From Oncomelania hupensis (Eukaryota; Mollusca; Gastropoda; Littorinimorpha; Pomatiopsidae), in assembly GCA_036898135.1 (NCBI GenBank), contig CM072513.1, positions 15,280,522 through 15,344,521 on the forward strand: a stretch of 64,000 nucleotides of DNA, written 5' to 3'. A program made the position numbers and the translations under genes. Below the pieces are notes generated by a model. That model did not search any database. It saw nothing but the letters and a program-made list of their open reading frames with translations, and was not told the origin of the DNA. Positions 1-9,899 of the stretch are shown piece by piece (the stretch's first letter is position 1; each line of letters begins with the position of its first letter).

Positions 1-47
1 TAAACAGCAACATTCCTAGTGGTAAAACGTCCTTCACAGACACTAAT

Positions 48-101
48 ACACACACACCCACCCACACACACACATACATACACACACACACACACACACA
101 A
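48..101. repeat. (CA)n microsatellite
   Basis: Almost pure CA dinucleotides with a few CCA and CATA interruptions. No coding meaning. Confidence 0.9.
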
Positions 102-117
102 AGCATTATATTTATGA

Positions 118-262
118 CAAACTGGGGTTTGGGGCGAAATTTAGTCATCGGAAAGTGTGTATTTTTAACGGAAAGAGGGCAAAATAAATCTAAAAATGTA
201 AGAATTAGATTTTAAAAAAGGTTCTTTCCGTCAAATGGTTGCCCTATGTCGACTCCTAACCC
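118..262. repeat. Hairpin-forming block, paralogous to 3873-4040
   Basis: The block contains nested inverted repeats: an ACGGAAAGA arm near 173 pairs with TCTTTCCGT near 223, and AAATCTAA pairs with TTAGATTT. It shares the CGGAAAGTG motif and the layout (CA-rich tract, hairpin block, 40-bp satellite) with the block at 3873-4040. It may be a small non-autonomous element, but no ends or target duplication could be defined. Confidence 0.4.
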
Positions 263-302
263 TGCCTCATTTCCTTCAAATTTGGCAAGAAAACAGTCTG
301 TC

Positions 303-695
303 CTGGAAGAGCACTCCCATGTACTTAAAACACTCTCATGCACTACAAGAGCACTCCCAAGTACTTAAAACACTCTCATGCATTACAAGAGCACTCCCAT
401 GTACTTAAAACACTCTCATGCACTACAAGAGCACTCCCAAGTACTTAAAACACTCTCATGCATTACAAGAGCACTCCAATGTACTTAATACCACTCTCAT
501 GCACTACAAGAGCATTCCCACGTACTTAAAACACTCTCATGCACTACAAGATCACTCCTATGTACTTAAAACACTCTCATGCACTACAAGAGCTCTCCCA
601 TGTACTTAAAAACACGTTTACACTACAAGAGCTCTCCCATGTACTAAATGTGCACTCCCATGTACTAAAAGAGCACTCCCATGTACTTAGAAAAA
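303..695. repeat. 40-bp minisatellite, about 10 units
   Basis: Tandem units alternate AGAGCACTCCCATGTACTTA with AAACACTCTCATGCACTACA, about 40 bp in all. They become shorter and more divergent towards the right end. A short open frame across the array is periodic and not a gene. A degenerate piece of the same satellite lies at 4060-4145. Confidence 0.9.
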
Positions 696-1186
696 TGTAG
701 GGTTCTGGAAAAAAAAGTGGGTCGCTAGCTAAAAGCCCTATTTTGCCAATTAAAATGCAAGGTCAGATCCCTATTTGTACACGTTTGCGCTCCAACAATT
801 CCACGCAAACGTAAAAACACACACTTTAATTTTAAAAGAACGTTTTAATTCTTATTATTTATTTATTGTATTTACTCGTGAAAATTGCGGTTTTGCATTT
901 ACATTTTTTTAAAGCCTAAATAAAGGGTGACGACAAAATGACAATGTGCTATTGTCATTAATTTGAAGAAAACTTTTTTTTTCAAGACAAAGACATTACC
1001 CTTTCGCCATTACAATCGTTAACAACAATGTCTAGATTGTTTCCCATTCAACGTTTACGCCGCTTAACCCTGTTTCATTGCCACAATTTTTGGTGGTCGC
1101 GATAACAGAATACAATGTTTTTTGTTTGCTATTATTGCCCTGTATTCATCGTAATGTATTGCAATGTATTGACTTGTCTGTTATTA
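696..1186. other. AT-rich stretch, nothing recognised
   Basis: No coding frame, repeat structure or RNA gene was recognised on either strand. Confidence 0.5.
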
Positions 1187-1189
1187 TTG

Positions 1190-1425
1190 TATTTCATTGT
1201 GTGTAAAGTACTGAATTGCATTGTGTGTAAAGTATTGTATTGCGTTGTGTGTAAAGTATTGTATTGCATTGTGTGTAAAGTATTGCATTGCATTGTGTGT
1301 AAAGTATTGTATTGCATTGTGTGTAAAGTATTGTATTGCATTGTGTGTACAGTATTGTATTGCGTTGGGTGTAAAGTATTGTATTGCGTTGTGTGTAAAG
1401 TATTGTATTGCGTTGCATTGTATTA
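1190..1425. repeat. 24-bp minisatellite, about 9 units
   Basis: Units of GTGTGTAAAGTATTGTATTG plus CATT or CGTT repeat nine to ten times with few substitutions. Because 24 is a multiple of three and the unit lacks stops in several frames, open frames exist on both strands with an 8-residue period. They are not genes. Confidence 0.92.
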
Positions 1426-1543
1426 CATAGTTTTGAAATACACCTTGTTTAACGCATAGGTGAAATTCGACTATCTTTTTCACAGAAAGTCAGTCGCAGA
1501 AAAAGAAAGAAGAGAAAATTAGTAGGTGTTTCCACCTAATGGG

Positions 1544-1546
<3 letters not shown>

Positions 1547-1616
<70 letters not shown>

Positions 1617-1620
1617 CCCT

Positions 1621-1676
<56 letters not shown>
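1547..1676. repeat. (CT)n microsatellite
   Basis: Two long CT runs are separated by a TTTC and CCCT interruption at about 1601-1626. Confidence 0.95.
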
Positions 1677-1678
<2 letters not shown>

Positions 1679-1779
1679 ATGATTCGAGAAAAGAATGTAT
1701 TCAAGCTTAATACTATAGATCTTGATTATATTGTTACATTATGATGTGATTGGTATAAAGTTATTTTGTTATACCAAGT

Positions 1780-1905
1780 GTTATGTTTACGAGCCCCAAA
1801 GAAGTATTTAAAAAAGCACACCCAGTGCTTACTCTTTTACCCTTGTTAAATAAAAGTGTTATCTTATCTTATCAAATCTTATCTTATCTCTCTCTCCCTC
1901 TCTCT
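1780..1905 (+). repeat. Possible retroelement 3' end with (CTTAT)n tail
   Basis: A sequence ending in TTGTTAAATAAA runs directly into CTTAT pentamers at about 1861-1888 and then a CT-rich tract. Polyadenylation-like hexamers followed by short tandem tails are typical of some LINE 3' ends, but no coding part is present, so the call is tentative. Confidence 0.3.
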
Positions 1906-1989
1906 TTCCTCCAACCCGCCCACCACGCCCCCGTTCCCAACCTTTATCTTTAAAGTTTGGTTTGTTATTGTTTTTTTGCACCACCTAAC

Positions 1990-2300
1990 CCCCCCCCCGC
2001 TCTCCAAAAGTTTTGTTGAAAATGAGTTGTCTAAGGTTAATCCCTCCGTTCAGGCTCCATTTTCTGAGTCTGTGGCCCAGACTCATGGGGACGAACAGCA
2101 GAGACTCAGGGCGTTACCCGCTTCTCTTTATTCTCTTAATTCCCTGCTCTCCTGGGATCCTGGCTTTGGCCGGGGTCTACCCTTAAGTCTGGTCCACTTC
2201 CATCGGTCGATGGTGGTCGCTGGCTTACCGGGTATTCCTGGTACTATCGATAGGTCTCTCTGACTACTGTTAGTGCTTGTTCAGTTTAATTTAGTTTTGC
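1990..2300. other. Unrecognised sequence, mixed composition
   Basis: This is less AT-rich than its surroundings and has an open stretch of about 90 codons on the plus strand (about 2000-2263). I recognise no domain, and there is no convincing start, splice signal or homology. It could be a fragment of an unidentified transposon. Confidence 0.25.
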
Positions 2301-2364
2301 CTCTTATTCTACCAAGTATTAGAACGAGAGAGAGAAATTACAGAAATTTCAGCTACTTTATATT

Positions 2365-2370
<6 letters not shown>

Positions 2371-2452
<82 letters not shown>
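2371..2452. repeat. (CT)n microsatellite
   Basis: About 40 uninterrupted CT units. Confidence 0.97.
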
Positions 2453-2454
<2 letters not shown>

Positions 2455-2730
2455 GGTAGATCAAAGTATAAACAGGGACATTTCTCGCTGAGAAGACGTG
2501 TAGAACTAGGTGTTTAGGGGTTTTCCATTAAAGTGAATTCCAGTATTACACAATAGTATACTTATTGTTTGGTCTTCAGCGTGCATACTCTGTTTGACTC
2601 ATGGCGATTTCAGTTGAACTTACAGTCGTTCACAGTGTAATACATAATTAGTGTCTCCCGCGGTAAGATGTTGCGTACTATTTTACGCGTTATTTATTTG
2701 CAGATAGGTTACTAATACACCATTAAGTTA

Positions 2731-2975
2731 GCACAATGGCTCAATGGTAGAATTCCCGCAAGGTACGTGTCGGAGAACCAGGGTTTGAACCGGGATAGTG
2801 ACGGAAGATTTTTATTACAGGAGACTAGAACAACTGTGTACACATATAATATTGTAATGAATAGACTATGGCGACTTTGTACACGTATGTCTAAACTCAT
2901 ATAATAATGTAATGAATAGACTAGGGCGACTATGTACCCAGATGTCTAAAATCATATAATCATGTAATGAATAGA
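2731..2975 (+). repeat. tRNA-like (Gly-like) SINE head with a 55-bp tandem body
   Basis: The first 72 bases resemble a degraded tRNA-Gly: GCACAATGGCTCAATGGTAG at the A box and GGGTTTGAACC at the B box. The stems are too broken for a working tRNA. From about 2843 a 55-bp unit beginning CATATAAT repeats 2.5 times. Read together this is probably a tRNA-derived SINE remnant; a lone tRNA pseudogene is the alternative. Confidence 0.45.
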
Positions 2976-3055
2976 CTCTAAAAGTAAAAAAATAAAAAGA
3001 AACTGAACTGGTCTGACGACCAAAAAGAAACACTAATAAAACAATGTCAAGTACC

Positions 3056-3411
3056 TATCCTATCCTATCCTATCCTATCCCGTAACTCAGAGATCGTAGG
3101 GGCACCACAGATGATCGTTTAACCAGCGTACTCCATCTTTCTCTGTCCTCAGCAACCCTCATGGCTTCACTCAGTGTCAAACCAGTCCATTCTCGAATGT
3201 TGTCCTCCCACCTCTTTTTCGGTCTCCCTCTTCTTCTACCTCCTTGCACTGCGCCTTGCAGAATAGTCTTTGCAAGGCCTGATGCTCTGATGACGTGGCC
3301 ATACCATCGGAGTTTCCGTTTCTTCACCACTGTGAGCAGGCCACCGTGTTGTCCAATGGCTTGTGTGATGGTCGGTCGGACTTCGTCGTTGGTGATGTGC
3401 TATGTATAGAT
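3056..3411 (-). pseudogene. LINE reverse transcriptase C-terminal fragment (5'-truncated copy)
   Basis: Read on the minus strand, 3411 to 3070 encodes the C-terminal tail of a non-LTR retrotransposon polyprotein, with RKLRWYGHV, a GGRRRGRPKKRWEDNIREW block and a DRERW motif. These resemble the end of RTE-like and related LINE ORF2 proteins. Everything upstream (endonuclease, RT palm) is absent, as expected of a 5'-truncated insertion. The 3' end runs into GGATA pentamers, seen on the plus strand as CCTAT repeats at 3056-3080. The same tail is found at 9470-9590, 26850-26957 and 48240-48545. The clade is inferred from this motif block only. Confidence 0.75.
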
Positions 3412-3617
3412 GTCAAGTTCAGACGGATTTTTAATGGTAATAGTAGTTGTCACTTTTTCTATGGAACGCACGTCTATAATCATTACCCAGGGTCTAACGT
3501 CTATATTCCACACGGGTCATGTTATCCCCGGGTCTATGTCTCACCCCACCCCGCCCCAATATGTTCGTGATTATATAGTTATCGGTGTCTAATAAATCAA
3601 AATATGTCGTTAATATT

Positions 3618-3836
3618 CACACACACACATTCTTACAACCACAAACACACCCAAACACATACAAACACATACACACATACTGTATCAAACCATACAAACC
3701 CATACAAACACATACACACGCATACAAACACACACAAACACATGCAAGCACATACAAACACACACACATACACACACATTCAAACACATACATACACATA
3801 CACACATACAAACATACACAAACACATACACACACA
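3618..3836. repeat. CA-rich simple repeat (ACAAACACATA type)
   Basis: Irregular mixture of CACA, CAAACA and CATACA units. Long open frames rich in His/Thr or Cys/Val are by-products. Confidence 0.9.
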
Positions 3837-3872
3837 TTCTTGTATAGGTCACAAATGGGGTAATTTTAGAAT

Positions 3873-4040
3873 GTAGGAATCGGAAAGTGATTTTTATAGA
3901 GAAAAGGGTTAGGGCAAGGGTTAGGGATAGATCTGCAACTAACCCTTACCCGAACCCTTCTCTAAAAAGTTGACCTAGTTCGTCTCCTAAAGGCGACGAA
4001 ATAGGTCGAATTTTGTTCACACTTTTTCCGAAAATTGATT
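3873..4040. repeat. Inverted-repeat block with telomere-like core
   Basis: An outer arm TCGGAAAGTG at about 3879 pairs with CACTTTTTCCGA at about 4019. An inner arm at 3896-3921 containing two GGGTTAGGG-like motifs pairs with TAACCCTTACCC-type sequence at 3940-3963. The whole block could fold as a long hairpin. It is related to 118-262. Confidence 0.5.
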
Positions 4041-4059
4041 GTATTTTTTCCGTCCCGGA

Positions 4060-4222
4060 TAGTGCACTCCTGTGTACTTATAACACTCTTATGCACTACA
4101 ACTGCACTCCCATGCACTAAAAGAGCACTCCGGCGCACTTAGAAACAAATGGGGAACGCCAGACAAATGGGTAAAGAAAATTACCTCATTTGTCACTAAG
4201 AAAGACAAATTCCGTTCCCCAT
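4060..4222. repeat. Degenerate 40-bp satellite copies followed by a hairpin
   Basis: About two diverged units of the 303-695 satellite (GCACTCC, GTACTTA, ACTCTTATGCACTACA) are followed by an inverted repeat whose arms are AAATGGGGAACG at 4147 and CGTTCCCCATT near 4211. Confidence 0.55.
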
Positions 4223-4242
4223 TCGTGCGGTAGTACACGTTC

Positions 4243-4398
4243 ACCCGTACATACACACACAAACACATACACATACATACAAACACATACACACATACAC
4301 ACACATACAAACACACACACAAACACACACACATACACACACATATATACGAACACATACAAACACGCGCATGCGTACGCGCTTACGCATACAAAATA
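4243..4398. repeat. CA-rich simple repeat
   Basis: CACATA and CAAACA units ending in a GCGCATGCGTACGCG alternating purine-pyrimidine tract near 4368. Confidence 0.9.
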
Positions 4399-4505
4399 AA
4401 CAAACTCGCGCGTGGAGATCCTGATGAAATATAGATCTAGGTAACATGGGGAACATAGTCCTGGGTTTGGGGGATCATTGTCCGGGCGGGGAGAGACACA
4501 GACAC

Positions 4506-4706
4506 AGAGGGGCCGGATAGATCAGTTGGTAAGAGCGTCTTGCTAGTAACCGAAAGGTCGCTGGTTCGAATCCCGGATTGGTCAACGTGTGATCATATTA
4601 TTTTCCCCTTTACCAACAACTGGCCCGCTGGTGTCAGTATAAATCGGTCCAGTAGTCACCTATATGCGAAAGTGTCGTGTGACTATAATCTACAAACAAC
4701 AACAAC
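4506..4706 (+). mobile_element. tRNA-derived SINE with (CAA)n tail and TSD
   Basis: The head at 4511-4583 is tRNA-like, with an A-box region TAGATCAGTTGGT and a perfect B box GGTTCGAATCC. Its anticodon stem pairs badly, so it is not a tRNA gene. The body contains ACCTATATGCGAAAGTGTCG followed by TGTGACTATAATC, a conserved-core type I associate with invertebrate SINEs, though I cannot name the family. The tail is (CAA)n at 4694-4706. An 11-bp direct repeat GACACAGACAC flanks it at 4495-4505 and 4707-4717, consistent with LINE-mediated insertion. Confidence 0.8.
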
Positions 4707-4717
4707 GACACAGACAC

Positions 4718-5905
4718 CAGATTCGCCCCGTCTCTACGTCATCAAATGAGATGTTTCGATGAATTTCAAGTAACATTACTGTCGGTGCTAGTAGATTTAT
4801 AGACAATTTATTGATGTCTAGAACGAAGAACACGAATTCTACTAGTAGAAACATTAAGTAGGCAATAAAGGAAATTTGTCAGCACAAAATTAGACGTCGT
4901 GGTACACTTTAGCGGTAGCTATCGTCCAAGCCTAATCACTTCACTTATGTTTGTCTCACAAGGTGACGAACTACTATCACCAGTTCAAGCATTAAAGAAA
5001 GTCAATGATTGATTTCCAAGGAGAGTGGTAAAGAGTAAATCTTCGGGTAAAATGCAACAGTAGACTTAGACCTTTAAGTACGACTAAATACTGCTGGCGG
5101 TTACTTCTAACGCCAGTTCTGTCACTGTTTATTGCTCATTGTCTGGCTGAAAGGAAACAGACGGATTAAAATTGAGGGTTTGATAAGTTTTGATCAGGCA
5201 GGCAGAAATGTAATGCTACACAAATGTCTGCAATTAACGTCAACGGGGTACAAATGACAGTTTTCACAACGTCCTCCGTATAGAAGTAACAACACCATGT
5301 AGAATAATAATTATAATGTAATGCAATGAATGGCGTCTAGATTACAAGTTTTCCGATTTTCTCAAGCTTAAGTAACAACCCTGTTCAGTGTAATAATTTG
5401 CAACGAATATTTAGAAGACTAATTATAACGAATGAAGTACGGCTTACAGTGTTCAAATGATCTTATGTTGAAGTACCAACACTGATTAGTATAATGATTA
5501 TACTGTTATTTAATACAAAATCGTCTACGTCTGTGGGGTGATTTCAGGACCAAATATTCCATATCACTCTGCTCATGTAATATGCAAGGACAGAACAAAC
5601 GTATTGACGTCCTTGGGTCATGGCCTCAAGCGCGCCTTTGTTATTCAAACTGCTGTCTTTACGAAAATTATACTATGTTCCCAAAAAGTTGACAGAATAT
5701 GTTTTTAACATTTGGTTATACATAACGATTAATAATTTGTGAGACTGTTTTCATAAATATCATCTTCGAAATGTTTGACCCGCCCACTTTAAAGAAGCCT
5801 TATTCTGTAGTAATTTCTTCACATTCAAGACTGGGAAAAATAGAATCAAGTCGTATTTCAGGAATGGAACGAACTCTGTGGCTTTGACCTTAAAGTAACA
5901 ATAAC
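4718..5905. other. No gene or repeat recognised
   Basis: AT-rich sequence read in all frames. Only short frames without recognisable motifs were found. Confidence 0.5.
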
Positions 5906-5917
5906 CATTAGAGAGAA

Positions 5918-5919
5918 AG

Positions 5920-5981
<62 letters not shown>
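5918..5981. repeat. (GA)n microsatellite
   Basis: Continuous GA run with a GGGA end. Confidence 0.96.
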
Positions 5982-5984
<3 letters not shown>

Positions 5985-6089
5985 AGAGGGGAAAGTATGA
6001 AGTAGTTAATTAGTCATTGTGTATAGGGTCCAACCCACTGCAAACAACCCAATCAGGACGGAAAATATGCCTTTTAAAGTGGAATGATC

Positions 6090-6092
<3 letters not shown>

Positions 6093-6135
<43 letters not shown>

Positions 6136-6158
6136 GAGAGAGAGACAGAGACAGAGAA

Positions 6159-6189
<31 letters not shown>

Positions 6190-6200
6190 GACAGAGAGAT
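6093..6200. repeat. (GA)n and (ACAG)n compound microsatellite
   Basis: GA units to about 6145, then GACAGA and ACAG tetramers to about 6190. Confidence 0.95.
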
Positions 6201-6550
6201 GAAAAGCATTGCGTGCAGAAATCCCTCCCAAGCCCAGAGCAGTCTTCCGCATGGTACGTGGAGCCGAGTCAATGAGAAAGAACCCTTAAATGGCTAATGT
6301 GAAGGGAAGGGTGACAAACAGGGTTAATAAGATGCCATTGCAACCTACAGTCTACACTGGACGCTGCTGGAAGCCTGCTCCAGTTCCTGACTTGTTGTCT
6401 CCCCCTCTTTCTTTGTCCTATGTCCTTCCCTGCTCCCAAGTATTCACCTTGAGAAATAAATCCACCCAACTAAAATAGTCGGCTAAACATCATAATTATT
6501 TACGCTCACATGGGGATATAACCCAACACTGGCCACAAACGTAGGCGAAC
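6201..6550. other. No gene recognised
   Basis: Two overlapping frames of about 60 codons on opposite strands show no motif. AATAAA at about 6457 is not associated with any coding sequence I can support. Confidence 0.4.
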
Positions 6551-6554
6551 TTAA

Positions 6555-6665
6555 ACACACACACACACCGACACAGACAGACACACACCCAAACTCACAC
6601 ATACACAGACCCACCCTCCCACCCCACCCCACACACATACACACACAAACACATACGCACGCACC
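6555..6665. repeat. CA-rich simple repeat
   Basis: CACACA, GACAGACA and CCCACC units. Confidence 0.85.
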
Positions 6666-6669
6666 CACA

Positions 6670-7170
6670 ATAATAATAAACGAACAAATAATGGATTTTG
6701 TTCGGGCTTTTGATCAATGTACCCATGTAAATGCTGCTAAAGCGCAGTATTCTGGATACCACTGATCTTTCCTTTTATTGGTCTAGAAACGATGGGCTCC
6801 TGAACACAGAAAGCGTAAACATTCCCAACTGTCTGGATAAACCCGATGACTAGGTCGCCACCAAGGCCTGCCGATGGGCCTTCTCTTCTTTCCGCCTTGT
6901 GAGCAACCCAAATCAGCCATTTGTGTAATCTAGGTGGGCAACACTGAACTGTAATCATTGAGGGGAAAATGAGAGTTGAGATCCATCCAGCGTTTCAACC
7001 ACTGACTAAGCTCTTCCGGTGCCCACCTTAAGTTAAAAGAAGAAAAGGTTGAAAATCGGAAATGAAAATATATGTAGCAATGTGTTTCAAACTACCAGTA
7101 ATACAGCGGAGTGAAAGTTTGGACAACGCACCTAATTTTTTTCTCAATGGAGTTGTTTTAATTCTTTTGA
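6670..7170. other. No gene or repeat recognised
   Basis: Mixed-composition sequence without a supportable frame or repeat. Confidence 0.4.
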
Positions 7171-7175
7171 TGTAT

Positions 7176-7255
7176 GACACCAGAGAGAGGGAGGGAGGGA
7201 GGGAGAGAGCGAGAGGGAGAGAAAGGGAAGGAGGGAAGATAGAAAGAGAACAGTA
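7176..7255. repeat. GAGGGA purine-rich repeat
   Basis: Irregular GA, GGGA and GAAAG units. Confidence 0.85.
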
Positions 7256-7666
7256 ACAGTTGTTTTTAATTTGAAAGTACTATCATCGTCATTGTTTAGT
7301 TTTAAAAATGTCTATTGTAATATACTGAAGTTTTCTGAACCTGAATCATTCTATCACGAGAGTATAAAACGCCGCTCATCTTTATGACTTGTTTAAACCC
7401 ATGTATCTTAAACTCGGCCATCTGAATTATGAACGCCTGGAGCTGTCTTCAGAGTCTCAGGCTCTGGGATTTCGTGACTACAATGTGAACAGAGAAGCGG
7501 AAAGGGAACACGTCCTGGATGGTGGGCGGTGAAGTGCGTGCAAGCAGTTTTAGATCACAGGTCTTGCTTTTTTTATGCAGATCTACTTTTAGCATCGTAA
7601 TGACTCGCTCCTCATTTGAGTACATTCAAAACAACCTTGAAACTATCCATTCATCTTTCCTTTCCT

Positions 7667-7870
7667 GTAAGTCTTTTCATCTTTCCTTTCCTGTACATTT
7701 TCCTCTCTCTTCTCCTGTACATCTTTTCCTATTTTCCTTTGCTGTACATATTTTCATTGTCTGTGCATCTTGTCCTCTTTACATTTCCTGTGCATCTTGT
7801 CCTCTTTTTATTTCCTGAACATGTTTGCCTATTTTCCTGTCCTGTATGTCCTTTTCTCTATTTATTTCCA
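7667..7870. repeat. Degenerate 27-bp pyrimidine-rich minisatellite, about 8 units
   Basis: Units begin TGTACAT, TGTGCAT or TGAACAT and continue with about 20 pyrimidine-rich bases ending TTTCC. They start near 7667, 7693, 7717, 7744, 7762, 7789, 7816 and 7843. Overlapping Ser/Phe/Leu-rich frames follow the period and are not genes. Confidence 0.7.
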
Positions 7871-8703
7871 TCTACTCGTAGCCTCATTGGAGTCTGTAAG
7901 GTTCCATCACACTGGGATTATTCCCTTCATTCCGACTATTCCTCTATTATACCAGGTCTACAAATCGATTCTCCTCTGTTACATTTCAGTGGCGAAGAAG
8001 TGTAATCCACCTAAATAGTTAATGTTCATGTATTCCTCTACCAAAACCAACAACATAAACGACACGAAAATGATCACCTCAAATGATCGAGTTCCTCAGT
8101 AATGTACTCTTCAGTTGTTGTTATTTTAATGGCCAATTTCAATTTCCTTTAAGTTTCTATCAAAAGAAATGTGCAACAACACGATAAAACTAACATAATA
8201 AAAGTTATAACGTTTCGAAATGGTCAGCCAGTCAATCAATCATTTTCATGTCTGTTCATACATTTAGGCGATACTAGACAAAACTACGTTTCAAAATAGC
8301 ATAATAGCATAACTTTTAAACCAAAACGCCATGTTTTTAGTAAATTAAATTTCCGTAATAAATATTTCAATCAAATTGCATTTAGTCCGCAAAACTGATT
8401 AGTCTCGCAAAGGGAGTTTAATTGCATGATATAGTTTACAGTAGGCTTTATGGAAAAAAAATGTTTTGTTTGATTTCTACCCCAAAGTCAAACTATACTT
8501 CGAACAATATCCTTATACTCTATGAGAGTGAGAATATAATGTGACAATGCCGTTTACAATGTGCTACTTAAACTATTTTTTTTCGGTTGATTTTCAATGT
8601 GCAATGAAATCAAAACATCGTTACTTAGTATAATTGTTTTATCTGTTTCACTAAAAAACAAGCGGAGGATCTTCTTCCAATTGAAAACAGTTTTATTATA
8701 ATT
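7871..8703. other. AT-rich, no gene recognised
   Basis: No supportable frame or repeat on either strand. Confidence 0.45.
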
Positions 8704-8990
8704 TTAGTGTTTCTCAGTCATCCTTTTGGTCTTCTCTGCACTTATTTCCATTCCAAAGGATGTGGAGCTGATGTCAAGCCTCTGTACCAACTGTTCACGT
8801 TCTTGTTCCTCTCCAGCCAATCCATCAATGTCATCCGCAAAACGGAGTTTGGAAATTACTCTACCCCTATGCTGACTGTGCCTTGCAAAGGCATTTGACA
8901 TGATGCGCTCTAGGAAGATGTTGAAGAATGTTGGGAAGAGTATGCATCATTGACGCACGCCGATTGTTGATCCAGATCCCAATGGAGCTG
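8704..8990 (-). pseudogene. LINE RT palm fragment, inverted relative to 8992-9590
   Basis: On the minus strand, 8990 to 8704 reads as a non-LTR reverse transcriptase segment. It has a remnant of the GVRQGCLLSP-type motif (with an in-frame stop), FNIFLERIMS, then LRFADDIDGLAGEE with the catalytic FADD box, and ends at EISAEKTK. The downstream part of the same protein continues on the opposite strand from about 8992. This head-to-head layout is what twin priming during LINE insertion produces. Stops and missing domains mean it is dead. Confidence 0.75.
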
Positions 8991-8991
8991 T

Positions 8992-9590
8992 TGTGGAGTT
9001 TCAAATATTTAGGAAATATTGTATCAGACAATGGATCCCGACTAGAAAGTCCTCTCCAGGAGAGCACAAAAAACTGCTGCGTGACAAGGTTGGAGCCCAT
9101 TTGGAAAAACAGGACCATCAGTCTACTCCTTAAGGTAAGGTTGCTGCGCTCCCTTGTCATCTCCATCTTCCTATACTCTTGTAAAACATGGGCCCTCACA
9201 GCAGACCTACATGCACAACGAAGAATACAAAGCATGGAGATGAGGTGCTATAGAAGACTTCCGGGCATTTTCCTATACCCAGCAACAACGAAATCCGACA
9301 GACCATCACACAAGCCAATGACCACAGTTATGAATAAAAGGAAACTCTTATGGTTTGGCCATGTCACCAGAGCATCAGGCCTTGCAAATACAATCCTGCA
9401 AAGTACTGTGCAAGGAGGCAGAAGAAGATGGAGACAAAATAAAAGGTGGGAAGATAATATGCGAGAATGAACTGGATTGACACTGAGCAAAGCCATGAAG
9501 GTTGCTGAGGACGGAGAAAGATGGAGTACGCTGGTTAAACGATCATCTGTGGTGCCCCAACGACTTTTGAGTTACGGAGGATAGGATTAT
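8992..9590 (+). pseudogene. LINE RT C-terminal fragment
   Basis: The plus strand encodes the region after the RT palm: FKYLGNIVSDNGSR, an LLRSLVISIFLYSCKTW block, RRIQSMEMRCYRRLPGI, then the RKLLWFGHVTRASGLA and RRWRQNKRWEDN tail. A stop interrupts the tail, where Trp of the usual EWTGL is TGA at about 9470. The 3' end is GGATAGGATTATTATTATT at about 9579-9597. It is the same LINE family as 3056-3411 and 47640-48560. The RTE-like clade is an inference from the C-terminal motifs. Confidence 0.75.
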
Positions 9591-9774
9591 TATTATTTAA
9601 ATTCTCATTTAAAGCTAAAATCAAAGCACGGAAAGTCATCAGGACTGTAATTTTCAACGTGTTTTGATACTTAAACTTTTTCATTTTGTGTTTAAAAACA
9701 TTACATTTAATGCAATGCGCGTTATTTGTGATTCAACAGCCATCAGCGTTATTTAACCTGTCTATTGATTTAGA

Positions 9775-9796
9775 CCTCTCTCTCTCTCTCTCTCCC
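9775..9796. repeat. Short (CT)n run
   Basis: Eleven or so CT units. Confidence 0.9.
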
Positions 9797-9899
9797 TTGC
9801 GTGAGTTAGATACTCTTTAAAACTCTACGACTCGTTCAACTTAATCCATCCATTTTCAGGACGGCCAAGGTAACCATTTACCCAGTTAAACTAGGAAGG

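Noticed and set aside
1115..1459. Open frames on both strands through the 24-bp repeat
   Set aside because: The 8-residue periodicity follows the minisatellite unit; no coding evidence.
2731..2802. Functional tRNA-Gly gene
   Set aside because: Stems are broken; only A- and B-box-like motifs remain.
3896..3963. Interstitial telomere repeat
   Set aside because: Only two TTAGGG-like motifs per arm, part of an inverted repeat, not a tandem array.
4511..4583. Functional tRNA gene
   Set aside because: The anticodon stem does not pair, and the sequence continues into a SINE body with (CAA)n tail and TSD.
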